Part shown: positions 53,461-64,000 of the stretch, one piece after another
Layout of the letters: each line of letters begins with the position of its first letter
Position numbering within the stretch: the stretch's first letter is position 1
DNA from: Tethya wilhelma
Lineage: Eukaryota > Porifera > Demospongiae > Tethyida > Tethyidae
Assembly: GCA_964030475.1 (NCBI GenBank)
Contig: CAXIPT010000003.1
Location: forward strand, 4,192,499 to 4,256,498
Reading direction: 5' to 3'
Length of the DNA stretch: 64,000 nt
Notes under the pieces: generated by a model
Seen by the model: only the letters and a program-made list of their open reading frames with translations
What the model was told of the DNA's origin: nothing
Databases searched by the model: none
Program-made: the position numbers and the translations under genes

Positions 53461-54012
53461 TTATAGAATAGTGCAAAATTTTGATTTGGTTTCTGTTATT
53501 CTAGGAGTATTGTCAGTAACAGCTATGTCTATAATTCTTTCTTGATTGTGATCTGATTTTGTGGCCTGAACAGCATCCACAGATGTAGTACGATCATGAC
53601 CTCCTTCCAAACGATCGCTATCTACCACCATGGTATTCGTTGAGTTGCCACTCAAATTTGTGGAAAGTACACTCAGACTTTCATTCTGATTTGCTGCTCT
53701 GTTATCCACTTCATGCAGCTTCGACTGAGGAGCAAACGCAGCTGTTAATCTACTGGGCCCAGCTACACATTTCTGAGCATCTGTCACTGGTATTTGACTA
53801 CTAGTGGGTTGGTTTTTAGGCAAAAGTGAGTGTTCTTCTCTAATGTGTTCTGGTAGTCTCTCCAGCATCACCTCAAGCCATGGAGCGTAAAAGTTGTGTT
53901 GTCCCTGACCGTTTTTGATCTCCTTATGAATGCAAACAGCCAAGTCTTCATATCTCCTAATGATGTGAGCGTCTACTTGGGGTTGGACTTTTGATTTCCT
54001 TGATTTGAACAT
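53461..54012 (-). CDS. Small unknown protein with a C-terminal CAAX box (CTIL)
   Basis: Intronless frame of 183 residues, MFKSRKSKVQPQ... to ...ETKSKFCTIL then stop. The final CTIL has the CAAX layout; Leu at the last position favours geranylgeranylation, and the neighbouring KSK gives a polybasic flank, so membrane anchoring is predicted. The first 80 residues ('IIRRYEDLAVCIHKEIKNGQ', 'APWLEVMLERLPEHIREEH') look helical and conserved-like; the middle is Ser/Thr/Asn-rich and probably disordered. It does not resemble a GTPase (no P-loop). I do not recognise the family. It is divergent from the next gene, with 148 bp between starts. Confidence 0.65.
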   Translation of the reverse strand: MFKSRKSKVQPQVDAHIIRRYEDLAVCIHKEIKNGQGQHNFYAPWLEVMLERLPEHIREEHSLLPKNQPTSSQIPVTDAQKCVAGPSRLTAAFAPQSKLHEVDNRAANQNESLSVLSTNLSGNSTNTMVVDSDRLEGGHDRTTSVDAVQATKSDHNQERIIDIAVTDNTPRITETKSKFCTIL

Positions 54013-54160
54013 ACGACAGCCAACACTGGGCTATGGCAGCATCACTTTGTTGTTGTGTATACAGTGCACCTGAGGGCCATTGATATTGCCATGGAAACAG
54101 ATGGAGAAGAAAAGGGTTAATGCTTGAAATTTTTGGCGGGTCTTTTTTAAATCTGGTCTC

Positions 54161-55446
54161 ATGGAGCTGCGAACAAGTAACAAGCCAGTTTGGAAGAACA
54201 AGAGAAAGAAAAGCGTTTATGTAAGCCTCTCACCAATGTCTATCCTGAGCTGAATATAATTTCACCAGTATGTCGTTTTATTCTAATTAATGCTCACCAC
54301 TAGACTGAAGAAGATGAGCTTGGCTTCATATTTCGAAAGCCCAGAATGCAGCAGGTCGTTGATGTTGCTCCATCATCACCAGAAAAGCCTACCCAAGAAT
54401 TAGAAGAAGAAAGAAGCACAAGCAAAGATAATGATTCAACTGCTAGGACTGATCTAGACGACTCAAATTTTGAAGTGGTTGAGGGAGATGAAGGTATGAT
54501 ATGCTGTGGCTTATTGATGTATATAATGTAGATGACCAACTACAATTGGCACAGAACTGAGGAAGGAAGTGGAGTTGAAACGATTCATGGTACAACTCAA
54601 GAAAGCATTGCTTACTACTCATGCAGACAAAGCTGGTGAAAGTATGTTTTTTTGCGTATTGATTTTTATTGTTTTCAATATTATCTCTACTTGAATATAT
54701 AGTTGATACAGTTTTGGAACTGGTAGCTCGTGATTTGAAGCAACCCGATTTGTACCATCAATTCTTGGAAACACCCGAATCTAAAAAGTAAACTAGATAG
54801 TACTGCATGTGATGTGTACTCGTATCATACCCCTATATCTCTACACATACTCACAGAATTCCCACCCACCCTCTTGAGAAGGAACTGAAGGAGAGCATTG
54901 CCTCTCTGAGGGCGAGCATGGATCACTTTCAACGTGAACTGAGAGAGTGGGATAAAGTGAACAAAGAGAGTTCGGCAAAACTCGAACAAGTCAAACATAG
55001 TTATGGCTCTCAAAAGCGCACCGACTTTCTCAACCTCCCGCCTGAAAATATTACAGCTCTAAGATCATACCTCACAGCAGAGCAGCTTGAGATCCTTGAG
55101 CAGACGGAAACGATGGATTCAAACTTCGTATCAGAAGTCACTTCACAGCTTGATGATATAGTAAGTGAATCTTAATCCCAGGATTGTGTGGAATGTTCAT
55201 ACTTGTGGAATCCACTCCATGCAGAAGTCTAAAATTGACAGGGAGTTTGAGTTGATCAGGCAAAAGTTGAAAACAGCAACCACCAGTATAAAGAGTTCCC
55301 AGTTAGGTATGTTATTGCTGTGACTGTGCTACCCTCAAAATGTATAAAATGTGCATAGGTAATGTTACGATTTACTTCCAAACAGATATTTCAACTGTCA
55401 CCGATACTCCCAGGACTCTGTTCCGCGCTCTTCAAAATCATGTGTA
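54161..55446 (+). CDS. DSN1: DSN1-like kinetochore (Mis12 complex) subunit
   Basis: Seven exons with consistent phase: 54161-54220, 54304-54493, about 54557-54641, about 54704-54788, about 54858-55160, about 55226-55305 and about 55386-55446, giving about 285 residues. It begins MELRTSNKPVWKNKRKKSVY, resembling the basic motif that precedes the helical part of DSN1. Then helical segments follow: 'ELVARDLKQPDLYHQFLE', 'ELKESIASLRASMDHFQREL' next to 'REWDK' (compare the 'SVAEMK..I..F..ERQTWD' region of vertebrate DSN1), and 'LNLPPENITALRSYLTAEQ'. The tail is short. The role would be linking the KMN network to the inner centromere in mitosis. The call rests on recognised layout and a few motifs, not on an alignment; another coiled-coil kinetochore protein is possible. 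Confidence 0.55.
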
Positions 55447-56160
55447 ACTGAACTGTCGTGTGCTATTGCTCAATAAATTACTACAATCTCTTCCTTTGTT
55501 GCTCTAAAAGTTCACTCCATCCTTTGTGTTTCATCATGTACGCACATACTACAAAGTACTATCTATATATTTTTTTCAATTACTGCATTGTGCCAGGGCT
55601 TGTGCTGTGAAGGAGTACTACTACTATTCCAGTGAATTGCACACCATATACGAAGACATGGTGCAAACAAAACCGACCTATGGCGCACACACACTATGTG
55701 TATTAAGTATAATAATAGCATCAATGGCTTTGTTGTCACATGAATGGTATAAAGTAAAAGCATAATAATTATTACATCTCAATACATACATATATAATGC
55801 ATGGTGGCAGCATCGCCTTGTACAGAATAGAAATTTCATATAGACAGGTGCATTAAAGTGCATTGTTGCAAGTTAAAAAGAACACAAGGTTATACACATT
55901 GCACGTACAAGAAAATGCTAGCAAGTCCAAAATAGAGAGGAGATTTAGTGTGTTTGTGTGCAACAAAAGGTCCAGCACACAGTCAAAAAACAGGCATCAA
56001 GAGTTGAGATTACTGGTAGTAAGACAGAATGAAACGTAAATCATAATACTTTCACAAACTCACACTCACAAAAAAAAAAACAAAAAAAAAACAACGAAAC
56101 AAAACCAACAGAAATGTCTATTATTTAATGCACACATTATACCAGAACACTAGTTCACTC
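55447..56160. other. Intergenic region, no gene seen
   Basis: 3' flanks of the DSN1-like gene and of the next, convergent gene. AT-rich; an A-rich tract (aaaaaaaaaacaaaaaaaaaa) at 56070-56091 near the end. Small frames here have no support. Confidence 0.6.
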
Positions 56161-57333
56161 TCAGTTCTTGACCGACACAGGTCTCTGAGAAGGGATTTGA
56201 ATTATTATTGGCCCTCCTCCCTGAACAGCTGGAAATATGGTGGACGCATGAGGTTGTGGAGCTTGAATGGTACCTTGGGAGAGAGCACTCAGGAGTCTGG
56301 AGTTGACGTCTGTGAGCATGTGTTCTCGTATCTCCCAGTAGGAGGGACATTCTGAGCCATACGGACTAACCTGACCTCTGTAGTTGTCACACGTGAAGCA
56401 CAAAACGTGGTACACCTGTGTGACGTTGCTTCGTTCCAGGTAGTAGCGCAGGACCACTTCGTTCTTGGACAAGTCGTAGATGGAGAAACGATAGAGCTTC
56501 ATCAGTTCACCGGGATTGCCAGGCTGATTGCCATAAAAAGGAACAGGTTCGAAAAACTGAGCACAGTCTATTCTAAACTGTCGCTGATTATGGCCGAGGG
56601 CTAGTGGGATTCTCTCACGAACGAATGCATTACAGATCGAATTTGGTAGCAAATTCTGTCCCCAGTGGTTACGAAGCGTTATCATCTCTTGCACGATCAT
56701 GTCCACCTCTCTCCTGCTTTCCTCCTCCGAACGTGATGACAAGTTGGTCAGGTGAAGCTGACACTCCATGTAGAGGCGATCCATAAGTGACAAGAACTCG
56801 GGAACTGGTTGGCTGTATCTTTCTTTCCACTTGTAGGCTTCTTGCAGGCTCTCCAATATGGTAATGCCACGACCAGTACGAACATCTGCTGCAGTAACAG
56901 GCGCTGTATTTCTGACCGGCATGGTATGGTGATGTTGGACGTGGCTGTCACTACTGGAGAAACGGCTTTTCTGTGATTGGGTGCTGTTTGTGGTATTGTA
57001 CGGTAAGGATTGGGTAGACTTTTGAGGAAAGTTACTTCTCGCATCAAGCTGAGCCGATGTGTACATATCAGGGGTGGATTTGCCACTTGTGATGACTTCA
57101 GAATGTTCAAATCTACTATTATGAGCATCAACTACCAGCCCATTTCTACCACCAGCATATTGCTGAGGATATAGTGTTGCTGGTTGACCAGCACTCACCA
57201 CGGGACTGTCCGGTGCTAGAGGAGAAACTCTGTACTCGGATTCTTCACTGTTGAGAAGCAGTGGTTGTCTCTGTTCTGGAGGACAAGGACCACTGTCTGT
57301 TTCACTACTGACTTTACTCCCAATACAGCCCAT
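56161..57333 (-). CDS. Unknown protein with Src-type acylation signal MGCIGSK
   Basis: Single-exon frame of 390 residues. The start MGCIGSKVS matches the N-myristoylation consensus with a Cys at position 3 for palmitoylation (as in Lyn/Yes kinases), so plasma-membrane attachment is likely. Residues about 10-145 are disordered and Ser/Pro-rich. Residues about 150-365 look folded: 'GRGITILESLQEAYKWKERY', 'FLSLMDRLYMECQLHLTNLS', 'MIVQEMITLRNHWGQNLLP', 'YRFSIYDLSKNEVVLRYYLE', 'VYHVLCFTCDN'. There is no kinase, SH2 or GTPase motif. I do not recognise the family. It is convergent with the DSN1-like gene and its 5' side faces the KCNT gene across a MITE. Confidence 0.75.
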   Translation of the reverse strand: MGCIGSKVSSETDSGPCPPEQRQPLLLNSEESEYRVSPLAPDSPVVSAGQPATLYPQQYAGGRNGLVVDAHNSRFEHSEVITSGKSTPDMYTSAQLDARSNFPQKSTQSLPYNTTNSTQSQKSRFSSSDSHVQHHHTMPVRNTAPVTAADVRTGRGITILESLQEAYKWKERYSQPVPEFLSLMDRLYMECQLHLTNLSSRSEEESRREVDMIVQEMITLRNHWGQNLLPNSICNAFVRERIPLALGHNQRQFRIDCAQFFEPVPFYGNQPGNPGELMKLYRFSIYDLSKNEVVLRYYLERSNVTQVYHVLCFTCDNYRGQVSPYGSECPSYWEIREHMLTDVNSRLLSALSQGTIQAPQPHASTIFPAVQGGGPIIIQIPSQRPVSVKN

Positions 57334-57799
57334 TCTCTCTTTGTTTATCGGTTTTCTGCAAACCTGAAGTGAGTCTCCTGAGCGAAAAATATGGCTTCTC
57401 TTTCATACCTGAGTAATGTGAGCACCTGACCGGACGTGACGCAAGGGGAAGTCCGCCAGATCTGCAGATTAAATTCAGAGGAGGTACGACACGAGTGCGC
57501 CTTTGCTGAGCTGGCAAGTCTGTTAATTGCATTCCAGTCATGTGACCGCAATACTTCATAATGAGAATTGATCATGTGCACCTGTTTGCCAGCTCAGCAA
57601 AGGCGCACTCGTGTCGTACCTCCTCTGGATTAAATTACGTCGGTTGTGATCAGGTGGCACGTGGATATCACGCGAGAACTAAAAGAAAGTGCACTTTGGT
57701 ACTTCCTCTGCAAAGTATCTCACCACTCCCAAGCCGAACCTTCTCTCGAATTTATTCCTGTTTGTCTTTTTGTATATCCCTGGACAGTCAATATTTAGT
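57334..57799. promoter_or_regulatory. Divergent region between the MGCIGSK protein and KCNT, containing a MITE
   Basis: 466 bp between start codons. The middle is occupied by the 148-bp MITE at 57478-57625, flanked by ATTAAATT on both sides. The rest may hold both promoters; no clear TATA. Confidence 0.5.
57478..57625. mobile_element. GAGGAGGTACGACACGAG MITE, second copy
   Basis: Same element as 9634-9782 with few differences, inverted-repeat ends, flanked by TTAAATTCA and TGGATTAAATT. Short length and imperfect palindrome are typical of a non-autonomous DNA element. Confidence 0.8.
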
Positions 57800-59855
57800 A
57801 TGCTTGGCTCAGACGAGCAACGGCGGCCAAGCAGGAAGCCCACTTCTTTCAACCGAATAGGAACTATCCTGTCCAACAGAGCTCCTAATCTTATGAGAAG
57901 AAGAAGTACTGTAGGTAAGAGCAACTTTATGATAGTTTTGTACTTTTGTGAACGGAAAATGCAAGCGAAAAACTACCTATTCGCTCTGGTCTGCTTATAG
58001 CCGGCCATGAGAACTTTCAAAAATTGAATATTCATGAAAGCATGTAAGAAACTATTTAAACTAATACCTTTGTGTACATAATTTTGTATCTTTTGTTCTG
58101 CTATCAATACTATTTGTAGATGCAAACTCAGTGCCAGTTATGACCCACGATGGTGAAGATGATCCCTTCCCAACTGAAGGGGAAGAAGCACCAGCTGTTC
58201 GTGTCAGAGATGTATTTTCTGGGCTCTTTCATCACACCAATCATGACTACAATCATGAATACAGCCAAGGGTATGTCCCTAGCATCCAGTTCTCGATCAA
58301 AGGATGACATCTCTGATATCATTGTGTTTCCTAATAGAGGAAACATATAACAATACAGGGGTTAGGGTATGTGTGCATGTCAGCATGCATTGAATTGCTT
58401 GCCAACGCCGTTCCCACTACAGTTTGGAGAATTTTTTGTTGTGTACCGACTTGAGTTGTGCTGCAGGATGGATGGGGATTTAGCACCTGTGTTGTTGAAA
58501 GTAGTGGTTATCTTTGTGGCAAAATTTTGAAAACATTGTCTTTGTTCTCCCTCTACACCTATTAAGCCACTTGTGTCTGTGTTGCCTTTTTTTTCCCAGT
58601 GACCAAGTAGATGTGGAGCACTACATCCATGATAAGTCAGTGCGAAGGAAGCTGATTTTACTTTCTCTCAGCAACTCAAAGATTGGTACGTATACTTGAC
58701 TGAACCCACAGTGGTATAACATCATGTAATATTGCAAACATTGTACTGGAAAAATGAAACTGAAGATGTTTGTGAATCGAATAGAATAAGAAAAAAAAAA
58801 GAGTTATGCAATTCCCTCCCCCTCTCTATAGGTATTCGTATCCATTGGTTACGGTTCCTTTTCTGTTGCCTTGGAGCTCTATTTTATGTTGCAGAGACAA
58901 TTTATTTTGACTACTTTGCTGAAGAAAAAACCAGCTTCACTCTTGAGGAGCTGGAGGTGGCTAATCTCACTCTGGGAGAGACAATCAGGCAGCAGTAAGC
59001 CTTGATAATTCATTGTCCTACTAGTCTGAAGTTGTGTGCTTCTTGAATACCAGTGATGTTGCAGTATGTGGTGTGGTGGGAATTTGCTGATAAGATGTCA
59101 TTTGCTGTGTGTGTTGTGTGATAATATCAAATATCTCTGTCTTTCTCTTTGTTCTCTGTTTTGATTTTATTTTTCCTACTCTTTTCTTTGCAGGGTCTCT
59201 ACTTTGGTGTTCCTCAATGATATTCCTGTACCCATTTGGTTGCTACAGGTGAAATTTGTTGTGCTGTGTTGTTGTCCCAGTGACTTTATCTCTGTTATTG
59301 TTGTGGACTTAAACACATGTTGTTGTTGTAACTTATAAAGCTTAGACTGTGTGGCTTTAGTGGTTCAATCAGTGAGTAGCCTTCCAGCTGCCCATGGAAC
59401 CTATACTGCCATACCTGAACACAAATTGCTACCCTACAAGTCACTGTGTCTCATCTTTGATTCTGTGACAGTTGGCAGTAGTGAGGCTTCTGGTGTAGTC
59501 TGAGTCCTGTAGTAAATACAACACCCCTCTATGTTTTATCTTTGCTTTCGATTCACACTGATCTTTCAGCACACGTGCTCGTAACATTTGTGGAGATTTC
59601 AAATAACAGTTGCTTCTTGCACCTAGCTATCATAATAATGTTTGTGTAATTATTCCTGTTGTGTCTGTGTGTATTTGTGTGTGTAATTATGCATTGTCCA
59701 CTTCTCTTGTTGCAGATCTTTGATGCATTTATCATCTTCCTTTTTGCATGTGTTATACTCTACGTGACTGAGGTATGTATTTTGTGCATGAATATGCTTT
59801 GTAAAGATTGCCACACACACACTCAGAAAACTGTTATTAGTACTGTACATGTAAT

Positions 59856-59936
<81 letters not shown>

Positions 59937-61784
59937 CAGAGCTTGGGCTGGAGGAATCTTCTCAAGATTTGGGACTTCAATGTGTTTGTCATGTTTCTCA
60001 TCCCCAGCCTCTACTTCATAACCCTCCTCTACCCTGTCAAACTCAAGAACCTCTTTGTCCCCTCCTTCCTCTACATCTGGCCGGCCTCCCAGGCCTTGAC
60101 AGCCGCCGTCATACAGAAAATTCAGAGATCGAGAAAGTTCCATGTTGCTCCCAACAACTTCAAGGTCAAGTCCATAAGCCTGGTCATCTTCTTGATCAGC
60201 TTTGTCTTCACGTGGTATGTGTGAAATACTACAACTTAAGCCTGTGATCAATAGTTTTAAATGTGTTAATGGGATTGTATCCAAACATAGGCTGGGGTTG
60301 CAAATCAAACAATGATGGGCGATAATTTTCTCATGAATATGTTTAGACCGGACCATAAAAATTTGATATCTTTCCACAAAACTATGACTCTACTTTACCT
60401 GTTTGTTTTTCTCTTGTGTAATATCCTACCCTCCACCTGCCTGTCCTTGCAGGACCTGCCTCCTTCACCATTTCTTTCGGATCGATACAAACATATCTCT
60501 CTTCAATACCTTCTACTTTGTGATGGTCACAATGAGCACTGTGGGCTTTGGTGAAATTGTTCCAAGACATTGGACCGGGCGTCTCCTTGTCACCATATTC
60601 ATCATCTCTGCTCTGGTCTTGCTCGTCCCCCTCCTTGAAGAGCTCTACGAGGCCTACCAGATACAGCAGAAGTTGCACAATTCTGTCAGTTTCACTAAAG
60701 CTGGCACCAGGCACATCTTGATTTGTTCAAGTCGGTTGAAGCCACTTGTGCTCCGTGACTTCTTGACAGAGCTCTACTCTGACCCCAACAACTACGTAAG
60801 CTCACAATAGTAGCCTCATTCCAAGGCCTTCTCTCTCTTTGTAATAATATAGACGATGATGAAACAAGAGAGATTTTATTGTAAATGCTCTCTACTTTAA
60901 TATTATTATATGTGGAGTATATACTGTTGTATCAGGTACAAAAGAGAAGGGGTAAGGCTTGGGATTGAGGCAATTATGACTTCCATCTTTGCTTGCTACA
61001 GTGTGTCCATTTTACTCTCGTATTCTGCACTATAGGAGGTACACTGTGTTGTGCTAGTTGAGCACGAGTTGGCAGATGTCTTACAGATGTATTTGAGTCA
61101 CCCCATTTGGACAAAGAGGATCACCGTGCTCATTGGAACGCCATTACGCTCCACCGACCTGCTCAGAGCTCGAGCTCAAACTGCACACGCCTGCTTCATT
61201 CACACGTACAGGGACCACACTGACCCCCTCACAGCTGTGAGTCCACTTGACCTATGGCTTTGTTATTCCAGTCTCAGTGTTGACAAACCTAGCTGACTGT
61301 TGTCCCCTAATGGATTCTTAATGTATTGTGTCTTGTTGTGTGACTATTAACTTAAATGAAGCCACTGGAAAAGTTATGATAAAATAGTAATTTTAATCTC
61401 CCCTACATACAGGTTGCTATGTACTCATAATACTTCAAGTAGTAAGACTGTTTCACAAGGCCTGTATTCACACTTGTACTTAAACTTGTTTCTGTGCAGG
61501 ACCAGCACACCATCATGAGTGCATGGACCATCAGAGACTTTGCTCCAGAGTGCAAGCTCTACGTTCAGATTCTGAAACCTGAGAGCAAGATCCATCTTGT
61601 GGACACCGCTGACTTCATCCTGTGTGAGGGAGAGCTGAAGCATGCACTCTTGGCCAACAACAGCCACTGTCCTGGGATCAGCACACTGGTGTGTGACTCT
61701 AAGAGAGAGAGAGTGTTGTACAATTTTTTGGCAGTGGTAGTCCATTGTTTTTATAAGCATGTGTGTATAATCATAAGTACACCC

Positions 61785-61829
<45 letters not shown>

Positions 61830-63704
61830 GTGTGTGCACAGTATAAATCAACCCCAAGTATACATACTTTGGTATAAACTAGCATCTCATCACTCAGCAT
61901 ACAATGGTCTATACCAACCCCATATGAAGCCCTCCTTTCTTGTTTTACTTGTACATATGTAGCTGACCCTGTTCCTGCACACGTTCAAACCTGAGTCTCG
62001 CGGCTTGAACAGCAAAGACTACCAGTTGTATGGCAAGTGTGCTCCCTGTGAGATCTATCACAGCCGCCTTGGAGAGTCCAAGTACTTTCATCATTTTGCT
62101 GGAAAGAACTTTCTCTACACTGCAGTCGTTGCTTTCAGAAAGTGAGTTGAAACAATAGCATAAAACAACTGTTATTGTTTAAGAAAATAGTAAAATTAAC
62201 TTACAAGCAATTGTAATTTTATCATGCAAAGTCCAACTCTACTTGTTCATGGTCATGTGGATCTCATGTGATCTATTCCAGATATCATGTGACCTTGTTG
62301 GCGGTCACACCAGCCGGCAGTGACGAAGTGAAGCTCAACCCGGGCCTGGACCATATCATGGAGAATGACGACATATGCTACTTCATCGGCTTCTCTCAAG
62401 AGGAGTACAGCAGAGTGGGTGGGGCCACGAGCATTCACCACACCCTCAAGGACATCTGTGCCAACATAGCTGTGGTGAGTATGGTCACAAGTGGAATAAA
62501 TCCAATGGAATTTGACGAGAAGAAGGTCACATCCGGTAGCACTGCAGAGATGCCCTTCACCGAAGAGCACGTAGACTTTAATTCTCAAAACACCGAAAAA
62601 GCACCACAGGAAAAAGTGAACTTCTTCATCCCTCAGTATCCCAGTGAGGAATCGCTCCAAGCTCCAACGCCTACTAGACCTCCCCCACCGGCTGGTGGAG
62701 AGACCACGGGCGAGGCCATCCATGAGGCAAGACGTGGTCTACAGTTGCTGCGATATCACTCTCGTATCGACATGCACGCTAACCCCGTTGTAAAGTGCAA
62801 GCTCACCTCCTCTCACACGGACCTTCACTCTGCCGATAACACCGCCCCTCCCACTGTAACCAGCACCCCGAGGCAATCGATCACTTCAATGCCAACTCAC
62901 AACCACTCCTCCCATTCCTCGTTCAGGGCTGAGATTGAAGCAGCCGAGCACATCGCCACCCACCACCATCAGGTGCATCCCATACACTACCTCTCGGGTC
63001 ATCAGCACAACTTTCATCAGACTCACTACGGTAACTACCGGCCACTTGATGTGGACCACGTGGCTCTCTCCATGAATGATAGTCCTCCCGAAGCACACTC
63101 CAAAAAACCCCCTCCTTCATACACCAAACACAGACCGCATCGGCTTTCCCTCGAGCGATCCATCTCGGCAGATTCTCCTCACGCCACCTATCAGCCATGC
63201 CCTGTCATTCACATCTCAAACAGTGACCCCTCAAGCACCGCCAGATGCGACATCGATGGCTCCGACACTGGTCGTGCCACTATCCCAGTGTTGGCACGAT
63301 CGCACAGTGACGTGTTCCCTGCTATACCTGAGGAAGACGAAGCGCCAGACTCCCCTCACCTGTTGAAGACCACGGCTCTCTACTCGAGCACACTCAGCCT
63401 CATCTACTCTCCCACTGAGATCAAGCAGCAGGTCGAAGCTGTTGTAGAGGGCAATCCTTCTCCCAATATGCGCAGATATAGATTTTTTCCACGTCCGAGC
63501 ATTTTGAGGCAGATGACTGTTCATTCTAGGAACACGATGAGAGTGAACAGTGCAAGTTCCAGCAACCCGAAAGATATAGCTGACGAAGATGTAAGAATTA
63601 TCATTGCTATTGTTTGTTTCTGGGTACACTGTGTAATTGTGTACGTAGTAAAGAAGGCATTGATTTTGTGTTCTAGCATATACTCGTCAGAATAGAGTCA
63701 CTGT

Positions 63705-63786
<82 letters not shown>

Positions 63787-63963
63787 AGGTGGTTGAGTTG
63801 GAATTGGACAATCTTGAAGAAGAGGAGGAACTGGAGGAGCTGGAGGATGGCCACTGCCACGATGATGAAGATGGCATGACAACTGACAGTCGAGAGGGCT
63901 CTCCATTAAAGCCAAGTGTATCTGACGAAGAGCCGAGACCTTCTCCAAAGAAGCAGCGGTAGG
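57800..63963 (+). CDS. KCNT/Slo2-type potassium channel
   Basis: About 13 exons, start MLGSDEQRRPS at 57800, stop at 63961-63963. 'VDVEHYIHDKSVRRKL' is the Slo2 pre-S1 segment. Membrane helices follow: 'IHWLRFLFCCLGALFYVAET' (S1), 'IFDAFIIFLFACVILYVTE' and 'VFVMFLIPSLYFITLLY', and the pore exon 'SLFNTFYFVMVTMSTVGFGE'. Two RCK-type domains with 'RHILICSSRLKPLVLRDFL', 'DQHTIMSAWTIRDFAPECK', 'LYVQILKPESKIHL' and 'ILCEGELKHALLANN' match KCNT closely. Slo2 channels are opened by intracellular Na+ (or Cl-). The filter is TVGFGE instead of the usual TVGYGD. The C-terminal tail of about 450 residues is Ser/Pro/His-rich and disordered and ends in an acidic run (LEEEEELEEL). The exon after 62475 may be a retained intron or alternative end in part. 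Confidence 0.9.
59863..59937. repeat. (CT)n(CA)n before a splice acceptor
   Basis: Compound microsatellite directly upstream of acaacag and the KCNT exon starting 'SLGWRNLLKIWDFNVFVM'. Confidence 0.9.
60811..60974. repeat. AGCCTCATTCCAAGGCCTT / AAGGCTTGGGATTGAGGC MITE-like copy
   Basis: Diverged, longer member of the GCCTCGTTCC family with inverted ends in a KCNT intron. Confidence 0.5.
61789..61838. repeat. (GT)n microsatellite
   Basis: Intronic GT repeat with a few GC interruptions in KCNT. Confidence 0.95.
63709..63784. repeat. (CT)n polypyrimidine tract of the last KCNT intron
   Basis: A 76-nt CT repeat runs up to the acceptor tttag that opens the final exon (VVELELDNLEEEEEL). Confidence 0.95.
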
Positions 63964-64000
63964 TAACAGTGTGTGTTTGTTTACCGCATTGTTGAGTGTG

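Noticed and set aside
62268..62723. Minus-strand frame of 156 residues in the KCNT 3' region
   Set aside because: Antisense shadow of the KCNT tail; no initiating context or motifs.

Overview
This is eukaryotic nuclear DNA from an animal. The genes are intron-rich with GT-AG introns, intergenic gaps are short, and dinucleotide microsatellites are dense. Several families are metazoan-type: TGF-beta ligands, a DOK/IRS-like adaptor, a CHD6-9 type remodeller, a SLC9C sperm-type Na+/H+ exchanger and a KCNT/Slo2 potassium channel. The divergent TGF-beta ligands and the class C receptor-like genes suggest an early-branching animal, most likely a sponge. That placement is inference; nothing in the window names the species.

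Left part (1-24039), a mosaic. It begins with a class C GPCR-like ligand-binding region (minus), then 5' exons of a P5A-ATPase (ATP13A1-like, minus), then head-to-head the first exons of a STKLD1/NEK-like kinase (plus). A single N at 4716 leads into a second, diverged copy of the receptor plus a decayed ATP13A1 copy. Next come SURF2 (minus, with a transposon and nested MITEs in intron 1), an unrecognised disordered basic protein (plus), ABCF1 (minus) head-to-head with TXNL4B (plus), the 3' two thirds of ATP13A1 (minus), and a CHD6-9 helicase fragment (plus) that ends at a single N (24039).

Middle (24040-33184). The kinase gene reappears: about 1.3 kb including introns matches 3386-4715 apart from one (GT)n length, and then runs on to the gene's real 3' end (ARM-like exons, stop at 33184). 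Together with the split ATP13A1 this says the order of pieces between 1 and 24039 is probably partly an assembly artefact. The likely true order is TXNL4B > < ATP13A1 | STKLD1 >, with the ATP13A1/STKLD1 divergent pair currently displaced to the start of the window.

Right part (33185-64000), coherent. It holds three tandem two-exon TGF-beta-superfamily ligands (minus), a SLC9C-type exchanger with exchanger, voltage-sensor and cyclic-nucleotide-binding modules (plus), a PH-PTB adaptor of DOK type (minus), a small CAAX-box protein (minus), a DSN1-like kinetochore protein (plus), an unknown dually acylated-type protein (minus) and a KCNT/Slo2 K+ channel with an unusual pore signature (plus).

No operons are expected or seen. 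Several genes are divergent pairs with short shared promoters (ABCF1/TXNL4B, ATP13A1/STKLD1, TGF-beta/SLC9C, CAAX protein/DSN1-like). Repeats include at least three miniature inverted-repeat families, a THAP-like DNA transposon remnant and many (CA)n/(CT)n tracts, several of which form splice donors or polypyrimidine tracts. I found no tRNA, rRNA, CRISPR or viral gene.
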